A DNA stretch of 64,000 bases from Temnothorax longispinosus (taxonomy: Eukaryota; Arthropoda; Insecta; Hymenoptera; Formicidae), in assembly GCF_030848805.1 (NCBI RefSeq), contig NC_092365.1:10547760-10611759 (forward strand). The letters are read 5' to 3'. The notes under the pieces are model-generated. The model searched no databases, was not told where the DNA came from, and saw only the letters and a program-made list of their open reading frames with translations. Positions 52,073 through 63,720 of this stretch are shown here, one piece after another; the first letter of the stretch is position 1, and the number at the start of each line of letters is the position of its first letter. The position numbers and the translations under genes are program-made.

Positions 52073-53117
52073 AGTTTCTCAAGAGTATCACGATAAATAA
52101 GATTAGATTCGATGCTGGTGATAATGTAGAAATGTATCATAATCATAATTTGACGATTTCATAAAGAAGAAGACCAATATCTTGTGTAAAGCTAGCTAAA
52201 CAGTTTTATGCTTCCAGTATCAATTAAAATTCTTAAATAGCCTCTTAAATAGTCTAACTGTTAGTTCTTTCGCACGTTATTATGTAACATTAGCAAAGAC
52301 TGAATCAGATTATACGTAAAGTGTGGCTTTATCTTTATTTGTAACTCTATTGTACAATGTCACAGGACATCGAAAAAAAAAAAGAAACGTTTAGATATTC
52401 TATAATTTATGTACAATACAGAACTTATAGAGAATTGATAACCATTTAGCAGGATAAACTGTGTTGGCGTACTCTTTCTACATGCGCACCTTCCTCAAGA
52501 GCCGAGACTCGAACCAGATCCGTGAAAAATATCGCCAATTTCGTAGAGCTTTTGTACAGTTTTACTCTAGGAATATCGCGAGAGAAAGAAAGACTTCGGA
52601 GATTTTTATCTGAATCGATCGACATAAAGAGAGAGCATAGTAAAGAAGCTATTAGCTTTCGAGAATTTGAACGCATAATACTTTGTTATAATACTATGAG
52701 CTAATTAGTTTACGTCACTCTGTCAAGTTTTAATATTAAATTACTAATAATATGTCGATATCGGTAGTTTAATAATAATACATTTAAAAGCGCTCAATTT
52801 AAAAGTAGGGCAATCCTAATAAACGACTGTAAAAAAAATTCAAGGTGGAACGCAATGGACAATCCGGTTGCTCTGACATGCTAACTTAAATGGCAAAAAG
52901 TACTTCTCAGCGGTAATGACATTTGAGTCTCTTTTAATTGGGTTGTGGCAGGGCGTTTGAGATAACCTGCTCTTCACCCTGCACAGCTGGTACATCTTTA
53001 CAAACTTAATTAGCAACTATCGCTCATAGCTACAGGCTTATTAGCCTGTATATTTATTTATTTTAGTATAAAATAATTTTTAAATCGTTCATATTAATTC
53101 TGATTGCAGACGGACCT
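52073..53117. other. Sequence between the GAPVD1 fragment and the right inverted repeat
   Basis: It probably includes former 3' UTR of the copied gene. A frame at 52502-52704 (VKNIANFVELLYSF...) has an ordinary amino-acid mix, but I could not assign it to a family. Confidence 0.3.
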
Positions 53118-53473
53118 TCGGAAACACTAGCGCCTTCTTCTTTTAACATGAATAACTAAAAATCTATATTTCGGCTAATTACCGAGTTTATAAATATTTA
53201 ATTAAAATTATCTGGGTGACTCACAAACCTTTTTAATCACACTTCGTAACTCTTCATACAAAATACAAACGATTCCGTATAAAAACTTATATTAATATTT
53301 ATCTATTTCGGCTAAATGCATGGTGTAAAAATAATTAATTAATTACAATTAAACGAATAACTCACAAACCTTTTCAATTGCACTTCAAAAGTCTTCATAC
53401 GAAATACAAACGATTTCATATGGTAGATTCGAATCTTTCCCGGACATTCATTTCCGGTCAAATGCATACGAAT
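53118..53473. repeat. Right long inverted repeat around the GAPVD1 fragment
   Basis: Reverse complement of 49197-49545, from TCGGAAACACTAGCGCC to CCGGTCAAATGCATACGAAT. A truncated third copy of its outer end is at about 53620-53708. Confidence 0.85.
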
Positions 53474-53619
53474 AGATAAAATGACGTTTGTGTCGACTTG
53501 TGTCGCTTGCTGGAAAGCTCCTTCTGTGTCTATTGCCTGTGTAAAGGTGGAAGCACATAAAATTGCAGGAGCCATGAGCAGAAAGCAGAAGCCATATGCG
53601 CATGCGGTATGGTTTCATA

Positions 53620-53708
53620 TGGTAGATATGATATGAATATGCGGTATGCGATTTCATATGGTAGATTCTTTCCCGGACATTCATTTCCGGTCAAATACAT
53701 ACGAATAT
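53620..53708. repeat. Partial third copy of the inverted-repeat end
   Basis: TTTCATATGGTAGATTCTTTCCCGGACATTCATTTCCGGTCAAATAC-type sequence (two pieces) matches the outer 50-60 bp of 53118-53473. GTGTCGCTTGCTGGAAAGCTCC also recurs at about 53503 and 53762. Confidence 0.6.
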
Positions 53709-53819
53709 TCTATCTTTCTTTTTTGGCAATGAATAACAAAAACGACACTTGTGTCGATTTGTGTCGCTTGCTGGAAAGCTCCCAGAGTTTCCGTCACGTT
53801 GGAAATTCTGACCTCTATG

Positions 53820-54660
53820 AAGTTGGCCGGACAACTTCAACGTATCGAACTTTCATTAATTGGTATCGATTGGTGGTCGTTTGGTGGTCTTTGGTAGTCT
53901 AGTCCGATCGTTTGGTGGTTAATCGTTTTCCTGTAAAATAAAAATAAAATTTCCGGTGTGAAGTTAGCCGGACAATTTTTATTTTTCAACCAATTTAACT
54001 TTTTTTTAGCTCATTCGACGCGGAATCGTTTGGTGGGTTCGAATATCGTCATTAAAGGCTGCGGTCCACTTGACGATACAAATTCTTTGGAGCGTCCTTC
54101 TTCTCCTTCTTTCTTCATTGAAAGAAAAGAGAAGAGGAATGCTTCGAAGCATTTGTGGCGTCAAGTGGACCGCAGCCTAAAACGTTTTGTGGTCAACCGT
54201 TTTCCTAGAAAATAGAAAAAACCGTATGCGCATAATGCCGGACGTGTGCACTCTGTGCCATTATTATAGTCGGAAAAATTATATTTATCACTAAAATTGA
54301 CTTTGATAGGGCTCATTCGACGCGGAATCGTTTGGTGGTCACAAATATCGTCATTAAAACGTTTAGTGGCCAATCGTTTTCCTAAAAAATAGGAAAAACC
54401 GTACTCTCACGCCATTGGTCGTGACTCCGTGACATTAGCTGGGTAATTTGATGGATAATCATTATTTATCAATCAAATTGACTTTTATACGGCTCATTCG
54501 ACGCCGAATCGTTTGGTGGTCAATCGTTTTCCTAAAAAATAGGAAAAACCGTACTCTCACGCCATTTTGGTCGTATGACTCCACGACATTAGCTGGGAAA
54601 TTTGATGGATAAACATTATTTATCAATCAAATTGACTTTTATACGGCTCATTCGTATAGT
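53820..54660. repeat. Minisatellite-like tandem array, about 130-170 bp unit
   Basis: About four to five diverged units share GCTCATTCGACG, GGAATCGTTTGGTGG, CAATCGTTTTCCTAAAAAAT and ACCGTACTCTCACGCCATT, plus a TTAGCTGG...TTGATGGATAA segment. One unit is interrupted by a MITE at 54057-54177. Confidence 0.75.
54057..54177. repeat. Palindromic MITE inserted in the tandem array
   Basis: Ends GGCTGCGGTCCACTTGACG and inverse, flanked by TAAA on each side. The neighbouring unit (GTCATTAAAACGTTT near 54352) shows the empty site. A relative is at 8331-8410. Confidence 0.8.
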
Positions 54661-54974
54661 AAAGTCTGCATCAGCGGAAAATACCCACGGTTCAATGTGA
54701 TGAAACGTGACGTCAAAAATGCTAAAATCATTATATGACTATGATTACACAATCTTTTTACAATTAACGGATTTTGTAGAAGATCACTGGAAAAGAAAAT
54801 ACAAGCGTCATGCATTATATGTATTAAAATCAAATATGCGACAAGTATGCGGTGATATCTTACTTGTATATGTACACTATTCCATGAGACACAATTAGCG
54901 CCCTATCATCGGCTCTAGAAGCAAATAGAGGATAATGGTTAGGCTCAGCTCTCGACCCCACATTTTTCGACTAT

Positions 54975-55284
54975 TAGTGGAGGCAAATTAGGTTTTTATC
55001 TCGGAACCGGTTAAAACTACCTACTCGGTTTTGAGCGTTTTTTTTTTAATGTAGGTAATTAAAAACACTACTACAATATGTTTATGGGTTAAAAATTGAC
55101 GCTAATTGTTTATTTAATAAATTTTTATTTAATAATTATTTAATAAATTAAAGCGTCAATTTTTAACCCATAAACATTGTAGTGTTTTTAATTACCTACA
55201 TTAAAAAAAAAAACGTTTAAATCCGAGTAGTTTTAACCGGTTCCGAGATAACGCACTTTTTTGGTCTAATATTTGCCTCCACTA
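54975..55284. repeat. Palindromic element, ends TAGTGGAGGCAAAT
   Basis: Arms of about 130 bp (CGGAACCGGTTAAAACTAC, ACGTTTTTTTT, TAGGTAATTAAAAACACTAC and inverses) surround a short AT centre. The TA ends suggest a TA target. Confidence 0.75.
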
Positions 55285-56263
55285 TATAACGCTATCTAGA
55301 ATCATCAAAGTACAACTACTTCTATTCGAGAACTTGAATCGATCGAGGACTTGGACCGATTTCTAGCATCGTGTACACAAGGCTTTATGGCCTTAATATA
55401 ATGTCTAAAACAGCGCGTGATATGATCTTATCTTTATATAATCATATTCGACCACCAGATCTGCTCTCTTATATAATAAGGTCAAGCCAAATATGATTTA
55501 TATAAAGATCAGATCATATCGCGCCCGGATCTGCATGGATTACACATGATCATATAAAATTACATATGTTATTAGATATCTTTTCATATCTATAATAATG
55601 TATTTTTACATCTGACCATATTATACCCATTTTTTCTCGGGATATATCACTGTATCGTGTAGTATTGTTAATAAGTTTAGAAAAATTAACGGGCGATTAC
55701 GAGACCCGATGTATCATACGCTCCTGTCAAGTGTAGTTTCGAGTAGCACCGCTAGGTGGTATCGTTACTCGTAAGTAAGATTCAACATCGATGCAATATA
55801 TATACCGATCGATTGCAACGAAAGATATTCCGCGGGATTGCGGAATCACTGTTCTTTTATTGTTGTGGTTTATTGGTTATATGTGAAATTGAATATGTAT
55901 TTTGAATTTTTATATTTGATTGCATAGCGTCTTTAGTTACAAACGGTTTAGTTACAAACCGTGTACCGTTAAATTTGACAACATCGCAAGCAGACGCCGA
56001 AACAAAGGCTGATAATTTGAATACAGTTTTGGGATATAACACCAATTTACTTTTTAAAAGTTAATAATTACCTGATAAATTAGGTTGTATTAAGAGATTA
56101 ATAAAAGCGAAATTTATATAAATATTTATATTTATTTATAATTTTGGTATTTTCGAACAATTTTACATTTATTTCCTTCTTCATAATTTGACTTCTTTTG
56201 AGCGATAATGTCATTTTTTTGCTTAGAATAATTGTGTTTAGCAATATATTACAATAAGTTATA
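55285..56263. other. Spacer with one imperfect palindrome
   Basis: At about 55425-55530 GATATGATCTTATCTTTATA and its diverged inverse form an imperfect hairpin. No genes are recognised in the rest. Confidence 0.35.
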
Positions 56264-56267
56264 TTAA

Positions 56268-56675
56268 CCCTTAAATGACCGTCGAAATCATGATTTCGAC
56301 GTTGATTAGACATCGATTCGATGGGTCATTTCTCGCTGGGAGTGGGGTCCAGCGGACCCCAGACCCTTTAGAATAAAATGTTTTCAAATTTTCTTGCAAA
56401 ATGGAGCTCATGCTCCCATTGATGATAGTTGAGTGATTGACCTACCCGTGTGTACACTTAGCAGTACTCAGTTTACTTAATTTTTTATACTATGTCGAAA
56501 TTGAAATTTGAACAATATTAGCATTTTATACTCTTCTCTAGACCCTGAACAACATTGAAAAAAATTGTCATAACTAAAGATCAAAAAATCAATGAGTAAG
56601 GAGACATTTTTCATGCTGGGGTTTTTTAGACCCCTCAGTGAACTTACGAGATTCTTGAGGTGTGGCATTTAAGGG
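56268..56675. mobile_element. TTAA-flanked non-autonomous element
   Basis: It starts CCCTTAAATGACC and ends GGCATTTAAGGG, with TTAA on both sides (56264-56267 and 56676-56679). 408 bp, piggyBac-type target. An internal GGGGTCCAGCGGACCCC palindrome lies near 56345. Non-coding. Confidence 0.75.
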
Positions 56676-56693
56676 TTAATAACATAGTCAGCA

Positions 56694-57994
56694 AATTTTT
56701 GGTATTTTTTTCCACAACCGCATGTTTCTTCCAAAAATTTGTTTATAAAAGAATCTCCTGTGATACTTTTTCTAGTCAAAATTTTTAAAACAGCTTTTTG
56801 TGAAGCTTGTTGTAAAAATTTAGTTTCATATTTTTTCGAAACTAATTAAGCAACTCATCAAAGCTATTACATGATTGCAGATATTTAAAATAATGTCTGT
56901 AGGAACTGAAAGATCTCCTCGTTGCAAATAATCAAAATATTCATCATTAATAGCACAACTTTTATTTTCGCGAAGAATAGTTTTACATTGTTGACATTGT
57001 TGTTTTGAACAAATTTTATGCATGTTGTTTTGAACAAATGTGTAGCATAACCAGCAATGTAAATAAGCACTGTATTAATTATCTGTTTGTATGCTTAAAT
57101 AATCTTCAGTTAAGATGACATGGTTAAGCTTATTTTCAGTTTCACAATGTTCTGAAATTTTATCAAATTCAATATCTGAGTTAAATATATCTTTATTGTA
57201 TTTTACCATTCCGTATCTAGCAGAGTGTATCCCCAAGACACTCTTAATCCTTAACTTCTTTTCAGCTTCCAGAACTTGTATAACTGTTACATTGTAACTA
57301 CAGACATCTGTCTATATCGACCAAAACATATGGAACTTTTAATTTTTGTAAGGCGATGACATTAGTTAGGACAAAAGTTGTTTGATACAATGCTTGGAAT
57401 GTATAATATCATTTGTCAAATGACCACCATTTAAATTTAAATTTTTCCAAATATTTAGCCATTGAAGAAATTGATCAAAAAATTCAAATCTTTTATCATT
57501 TATGTCTGTAAACATAAGTCATTTATCTTTATTATACCTTTTAAAGTACTTTTGTTGTTTACAATATTCCACCATTTATGTATTATTATTAGAAATTCAG
57601 CTGTGTAGGAACAGTCAATAAAGCAGAAATAGTAGAATCATGAAAAATGTTGTCTACTAATATGACTTTTTGCCTCTTTAAATTTGTTGGATAAAGTAAC
57701 TTATAATTTAATTTACATGCTTTTTTTTACGAGTAAATTAGCTTCAATAACATATAATTTTCTTAAATCAGAAAAGTAAACTTCTTTGACTACACACACG
57801 CTCTTATTACAATTTGTTTTCATATTATTAAAATCAGGGAATAAAAAGATTTTATCTACGTCCTTCTGATTTAACCAATTATTACGTACATTTTTAAAAA
57901 TATGTACTGAATTATACATGAAAAATATCGGCTGTTGTTGGAAAAATGAATTATTTATTTGAAATCCTGTGGAATCCGATAAATTATTAAACAA
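56694..57994 (-). pseudogene. P-element/THAP9-like transposase relic
   Basis: On the - strand the first part includes FFMYNSVHIFKNVRNNWLNQ and FLFPDF, matching the (D)xxHLxKxxRNNWL block of P-element and THAP9 transposases. Later come LKRQKVILVDNIFHDSTI-type sequence and a YIAGYATHLFKTTC segment, the conserved YIAGYxxxK motif near the end. The frame is broken by many stops and shifts. The THAP DNA-binding domain was not seen. Asp in the first block is replaced (NSVH), another sign of decay. Confidence 0.6.
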
Positions 57995-58556
57995 ACTCTG
58001 CTTTATTCTATTATTATCTAATAATAACTATTATCTGAAATCTACACTCCTGAACTAGTTTAATTACCTTTTTTGTTAGATCTGTCAATATATCATTTTT
58101 ACTGATATTAAAAAGCAACTACTTTTTTAAAATTATCAAAAGCTGAATGTATAAGGTTAGATTCCGATAACTCTGACGCCTTAATTTGATGATGGTTTCT
58201 GGTAGTAGTACTTTTAATGCTGAACAAAAAAATTATATAGGTCTTATAGAGCTAACTGCTCTGGTTTTCGAGATATACAGTGTTAAAGTTAAAAATATAT
58301 AATATGAATTTTTAAATATTAATACTTCAATTGTGTGTGTATAAACAGAACACACGTAAGCGAGGGAGGGGCTACCGCATCTCCCCCGAAATTGAATATA
58401 TCTATGCTAAGCACAAATACTGTTATGCTTCATGTAAAGAATGTACACACGGGGACAGGAATGCCTTCTCACTTGAAATTGCACGCGTATCGGGGCATAT
58501 TCAGAGCGCGTGCTCCGTCTCTAGATATTCGTTCATCATGACTGTAAGGGTATCCT
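57995..58556. other. Spacer, possibly more P-element remnant
   Basis: No well-supported gene. Short - strand frames just right of 57994 may be further decayed transposase. Confidence 0.3.
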
Positions 58557-58693
58557 CACAAGATTCTTGTATAGTAATGCAGCGTAACGTAACGTGGATC
58601 AGCGCACGAGAAACGTATCGGTTAAGGTGTTATACGTTTTTTGTGCGTTGATCTACGTTACGTTACGCTACATTACTATACGAAAGTCTTGTG
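58557..58693. repeat. Palindromic MITE
   Basis: ACAAGATTCTTGTATAGTAA and inverse, then GCGTAACGTAACGTGGATCA and inverse, around a short centre. Confidence 0.65.
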
Positions 58694-58837
58694 CGGAAGC
58701 TCTTAATTACTCGGAAAAGTTGTCCCAACATATATTTTAAGAATATTTTATAATAATATATTTCAAATAAATAAATAATTCATTAATAATATAATCTTAG
58801 GGTGTATTAATTAATAATATAATATCAGGGAAAGTTA

Positions 58838-59402
58838 CGTTTGAAAAGTAACTCGTTACTGTAATTCGTTACTCATTGAAAAAGTAACTTATCGTTACCG
58901 TATACAACTCGTTATTCTTAAAAGAAGTAACTCGTTACCGTTACTCGTTACTCATTGAAAGAAGTAACTCATCGTTACCGTAACTCGCCGTTATTCGTTA
59001 CTCATTCAAAAAAGTAACTTATCGTTACCGTAACTCGTTATTCTCATTGCAAAAACACCAAAAGAACGGTTTTGCTGAAGATTTTAAAATTTAGCTAGAT
59101 ACAAATCTGGAAATAATTTGATTATATTTTGTTGCACCATCAAAATAATTACGTAGAACGTTCAAACTGATTTTTAAAATTTCAAAATTTTTTAGAAAAT
59201 TATTATTATACTCCAGGGACCTACTATAATTATTTTGATCTTGCAACAAAATTATTTTCTGTATCTAGCTAAATTATTTATTGAAAAAAGTAACTTATCG
59301 TTACCGTAACTCGTTATTCTCATTGAGAAAAGTAACTCGTTACCGTTACTTGTTATCTATTAAAAAAGTAACCTGTTATCGTTATTGTTATTCTAGAAAT
59401 GA
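58838..59402. repeat. GTTAC-rich degenerate tandem repeats
   Basis: Units built on AAGTAACT(C/T)(G/A)TTACCGTTACTCGTTA, interrupted at about 59050-59280 by a short inverted repeat (AAATTTAGCTAGATACA and inverse). It is immediately left of the Tc1-like relic. Confidence 0.65.
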
Positions 59403-59486
59403 GTCGTTACAACTTTCGTAAAATTTTAATATATTTAAACATTATATTTTTTTATTCTGTACACTTTATACATATTTACATTAAGC

Positions 59487-60500
59487 AGATAGAGTCAGAA
59501 TAATTGGATTACATGAAGCGGGCCATAATAAAGCAGAAATTGCCCGCATTGTGGGATGCAGTCGTCGAATATTTGCGTTGTGGATCACGAAGTACGAAGA
59601 AGGAGGAATGAACAATCTCCAAGATCATCGAAAAAATAACAGAGCTCCTCAAAAAACAACACCGAAAGAAAATGAAGAAATTGTAAAAGCTATGGATGAA
59701 AATCCATTTGGTGCAGCTGAAAGTGTATTACAGAACAGGAACTTAAATATTTCCGTGAGAACAATCAGATGTCGATTAAATGCTGCAAAGGTTCACTCTC
59801 GTCCTGCAGCATAGAAAATAGGACTAAAGCCGGAACATCAAAGACAAAGAATGCAGTTTGCAAGAGAACATTTAAATACACCTCAAGAAGAATGGAACGC
59901 TGTTGTTTGGATGGATGAAAAAGTCTTCTCATCCACAGAAGGACGTTATCGTGTCTGGCGATCAAAAGGAAAACGTTTAAATCCAAAATACGTTCTCTCA
60001 TCAGGATATAGCGGGAGAATCACATTAGGCTTTTGGGGAAGCATGACGGCCAATGGATTATTAGATCTCGTAGAGATATCATCAAGAATGGATGCCGAAG
60101 AATATGTTGAAATCTTACAAGAAGTATTAAAAGCTGGCATTAGACGCGTCTATCCCGAAGAACAGTATTCGGTTGTGAAAATAGCAAGACAATAGTGTCG
60201 TTCATACTTCTAGATTGATGCAAGCGTGGTTCGAAGTAAATCCGGACATTCAACAAATTCGTTGGCCAGCAAAATCTCCGGATTTAAATCCAATTGAAAA
60301 CGTTTGGGCTTAAATGAAATCGAAATGAATGGCCAATTAAGAAACATTAAGGAACCACGTGCATTAAGTGTGGAATTATCTGTGCGGATTATACACAGAA
60401 TTTAGAAAATTTAATGCAGAGAAGATTTCAATTAGTCTTTTCCATCGATGATACTATCGCTCCAATCCAGGCAGTCCGCTGGTCAGCACGCCATATTACT
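59487..60500 (+). pseudogene. Tc1-like (DD35E-spaced) transposase relic
   Basis: The N-terminal paired-type HTH (ADRVRIIGLHEAGHNKAEIA, GCSRRIFALWITKYEEGG) is followed by VVWMDEKVFSS (first Asp), then, after a frameshift near 60185, QDNSVVHTSRL (second Asp) and WPAKSPDLNPIENVW (Glu). I count 35 residues between the second Asp and the Glu. Tc1-like enzymes cut and paste at TA. An in-frame TAG (59812), the frameshift and a TAA after ENVWA (about 60313) inactivate it. Clear terminal repeats were not found. Confidence 0.8.
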
Positions 60501-60605
60501 GAAATAGAAAGCAAGTATTGAAATTATTAATAACATATTTATTTCCATTTCTTTATTTTAATTTTATACTACTTTTTATACAATTTGTTGAGGATTATAT
60601 AACCA

Positions 60606-62045
60606 TCAGACTTTTTGTCCCGGTTCGAAAAGTACTCGTCTAGAACGTCGATCATACCAGGACTTAACGTTTTTGGATCTAATTTGTAGATGATGTCTAG
60701 CAAACTGATGGATGAGATCCAATCTGTTCCTTAAATTGGATATGTATTCTACCTCTCCGCCTTCCTCCCTTATTAACGAAGGAGGACTTCCTCTAAGAAG
60801 ATCTAAAGGTAAACGTAAATCCTGCGGTAGATACATCTCCGCCGGAGTTACTCCAGTGGTTTCGTGTTTTGAAGAACGAAAAACTAGTAGAAACAAAGGA
60901 ATCCATCGATCCCAATCTTTTTGACTTTCACAAATGAACTTTGCCAAATAATCTAAAATAGTACGATGCTGACGCTCGACCTGCCCATCTGATTGTGGAT
61001 GGAGAGGGGTCGTACGAGTTTTTCTTATCCCCATCAGAGAGGTCATTTCTTGGAAAAGCCGGGACTCAAAGTTTCTCCCTTGGTCCGTATGTAACTCCAA
61101 AGGAACTCCGTGTCGAGAAAATACCTGATCTACTAAAGATCTTGCCACTGTATTGGCTCTTTTATTTTTAAGAGGCATAGCTTCTGGCCATCTAGTAAAG
61201 CTATCGACTACCACCAGCAGATATTTATTTCCGTCTGTAGAAGTAGGCAAGGGACCTAAAATATCCACTTGTATCCTTTCAAAAGGAGCTCCTACATTGT
61301 AGATTTGCAAAGAAGATTTTCCCTTATCTATGGGACCTTTCCTAGCAATGCAAATCTTGCAGGTAGCGCACCATCTTTCTACATCCTTTTTACAAGTGGC
61401 CCAATAAAAACGTTTCCGAATCTTCTGTAACGTTTTATTAATGCCAAAATGTCCTCCAGAAGGTGAATTATGGGCCTCGTTCAGAATTTCTTGAATCCTT
61501 TGTTTAGGCGCGATAATCTGAAGAATGTTCTTCTGTAAATTTGGGAAGAGCCATTTCTTATATAAAACACCATCAATTATTGTCAACATCTCCCAATGAG
61601 TCCAATAAATTTTTAAAGAAGGCTCTCCAGGAGAAATTTCCTGCCAATCAAATCGTCTACCAGCCTCTTTGGCTTGAATTATTTTTGAAACAACCGGATC
61701 CTGAAGTTGAGCGGAACGCCATTCCTGAGGATTCTCCTCAGCGAAGACTATACGTCCACAAATCTCTTCTTTCGATCCTTCGTTGAGCTCTATCTTTGTA
61801 CAGTAACGACAAGACGTCTCCAAACACGGACGTCTAGACAAACCATCCGCATTACCATGAGCCTTTCCGCTCCGATAACAGACGTCAAAATCGTACTGCT
61901 GCAGACGCTCCAACCATCTGGCCAATTGCCCTTCCAGATTCCGGAAAGACATCAACCATCGTAAAGAAACATGATCCGTTCTCACTAGAAACTTCCTTCC
62001 ATATAAATAGTGATGAAACGATTTCACCGAGTCTATCACTGCCAA
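60606..62045 (-). pseudogene. Ty3/gypsy pol: RNase H and integrase part
   Basis: A 479-residue frame starts within RNase H (TDHVSLRWL, YRSGKAHGNADGLSRRP). It has the integrase zinc domain (HNSPSGGHFG...CATCKICIARKG) and a complete DDE core: VDILGPLP, HTDQGRNFES, PLHPQSDGQVERQHRTI. It ends at a TGA just before where a GPY/chromo-type tail would follow (EPGQKV then stop). The 3' end of the element, including its LTR, is missing near 60575, where Tc1-relic sequence begins. Confidence 0.88.
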
Positions 62046-62049
62046 TAAC

Positions 62050-62797
62050 TCACGTCGGGTGACGCAATAATTTCGTTCGGATTTGTTTATATAACACTCG
62101 GCTAAAATAAGCGATCACCTTTTCTTCTTTTCCCTGAAACTGAGAAAGCACCGCCCCGATACCATGATTTGAGGCATCGGTGTCTAAAATAAACTGTCCT
62201 TCACCTGAAGGAAAAGCTAAAATAGGAGGAAAAGTCAAAACACATTTTAAATTCTCAAATGCCTCTTGGCATTCGGAAGACCAGACAAATTTATTATTTT
62301 CTTCCGTCAATTTGTACAAAGGTTTAGCCAAAATAGAAAAACCTTTGACAAATCTCCTATAATACGAGCAAAAACCAAGAAAACTTCGCACATGCTTCCG
62401 TGTTTTCGGAAGCGGCCAATGTTTAACAGAAGAAATCTTATCTGGGTCAGTTGCAACACCCTTTGCAGATATTACATGTCCAAGGTACTTTACTTCTCTT
62501 TTTAGAAATACACACTTCTTAGGATTGACTTTTAAATTAGCGTTTTGTAAGCGAAGAAAAACTTCTTTTAAATTACGCATTATTTCTTCAAAATTCTTTC
62601 CAAAAACAATGACATCATCTAAATACACAAAACAAATCTTAGAAATTAATCCTTTCAAAACTTTCTCCATAAGTCGCTCAAAAGTAGCAGGGGCGTTGCA
62701 AAGACCGAAAGGCATAACCGTGAATTGCCACAAACCGTTTCCGCAAGAAAAAGCGGTCTTTTCTCGATCCTTAGGATCAAGAGACACGGTAGTGTCT
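62050..62797 (-). pseudogene. Ty3/gypsy pol: reverse transcriptase part, 5'-truncated
   Basis: The frame covers LDPKDREKTAFSC, FGLCNAPATFERLM, ICFVYLDDVIVFG (YLDD catalytic box), VSAKGVATDPDK-like and FLGFCSYYRRFVKGFS, then the RNase H start (FILDTDASNHGIGAVLSQ). A one-base frameshift near 62080 separates it from the next frame. Upstream, the pol sequence stops abruptly at about 62790 against an unrelated repeat, so gag, protease and the first RT block are missing. Confidence 0.88.
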
Positions 62798-63075
62798 CGC
62801 GCCAAGTACACGCGGAGCGAGACCGACCGTGACTCTTTTACGCGACGCGACGGGTTGCGAGTACCCGAGATGTTGAGATCTCTATAACGAGTGAACGGAT
62901 CAAGTTCTAAGTAGGCTTGATCGATAGCTTGGGGTCCAATTAGGGAGGGGGGGGGTTTCTCTCATAATATTCTGCTACGTGCCCTACGAGCGGAGATATT
63001 GCGACGCAAAGTCCAAATGTGAAAATTTTTTATTAAGATACGTCGTCGTCGTCGTCGTCGTCGTCGTCTACGTCG
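62787..63075 (-). repeat. Hairpin-ended repeat, copy 3, joined to gypsy pol
   Basis: It matches 7648-7928 in reverse. The terminal CAAGAGACAC...GTGTCTCGCGCCAAG hairpin lies exactly at the junction with pol. A run of CGT triplets (63042-63070) is the expanded form of the CGACGACG run in copy 1. Confidence 0.6.
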
Positions 63076-63236
63076 ACCGCTCTTTATAACATACATGTAA
63101 CAAACAGAGAACGTCACTTTCACTTTTTCGACACTGGCGGCGCAGGTATCGCCAGTTTCGATATCGCGCGCGTATTTCGAAATTAGGTCGATAGACTTAT
63201 CGGTCAGGAGGAAGATTTCTATTTAGGTAAATTAGG

Positions 63237-63430
63237 TAATATATAATATATATTGAGTCAACGGAAAAGAAGGTTCTCTACGCTTGGCAGAAAGTGCCGC
63301 TAGGGAATTTTTAAGTCGATTCTTATGAATCAAGCTTGATATAATATATATTAAGTCAACGGAAAAGAAGGTTCTCTACGCTTGGCAGAAAGTGCCGCTA
63401 GGGAATTTTTAAGTCGATTCTTATGAATCA
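63237..63430. repeat. Tandem duplication, about 97-bp unit, two copies
   Basis: Each unit contains GTCAACGGAAAAGAAGGTTC, TCTACGCTTGGCAGAAAG and GATTCTTATGAATCA. The copies are nearly identical. Confidence 0.85.
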
Positions 63431-63431
63431 G

Positions 63432-63720
63432 GGTGCCGTTACATGCGGCGTAACTTGCGTAAAGCGTAACCTGCGTATCCTAGTGATTTAAGAGAAGTTA
63501 CGTCCATGATGCATCAAGGTTACGTCATTTTCTAGCCTGGGTTTACATGGAGCGTATTTCGCGCAATGCGTAACTAATACAACCAATTGGAGATCAGAGT
63601 TACCGTTGTATCCTTCAACAGAAATACAAAACTGATTTGCGATTGGTTCTCGCAACTTACGCATTGCGCGAAATACGCTCCATGTAAACCCAGGCTAGAA
63701 AATGACGTAACTTCTCTCTC
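63432..63720. repeat. Palindromic MITE with long TIR
   Basis: TTACGTCATTTTCTAGCCTGG, GTTTACATGGAGCGTATTTC and GCGCAATGCGTAAC occur with their inverses around a centre near 63620. Partial additional CGTAAC-rich sequence lies outside the left arm. Confidence 0.7.

Noticed and set aside
52502..52704. 60-residue frame as a further GAPVD1 exon
   Set aside because: It lies after the C-terminal stop region and does not match the known end of the family.
53820..54660. Possible CRISPR-like array
   Set aside because: The units are long, adjacent and without unique spacers in a eukaryotic genome; it is a minisatellite.
58838..59402. Telomere-like repeats
   Set aside because: The GTTAC-based units are degenerate and not the insect TTAGG telomere repeat.
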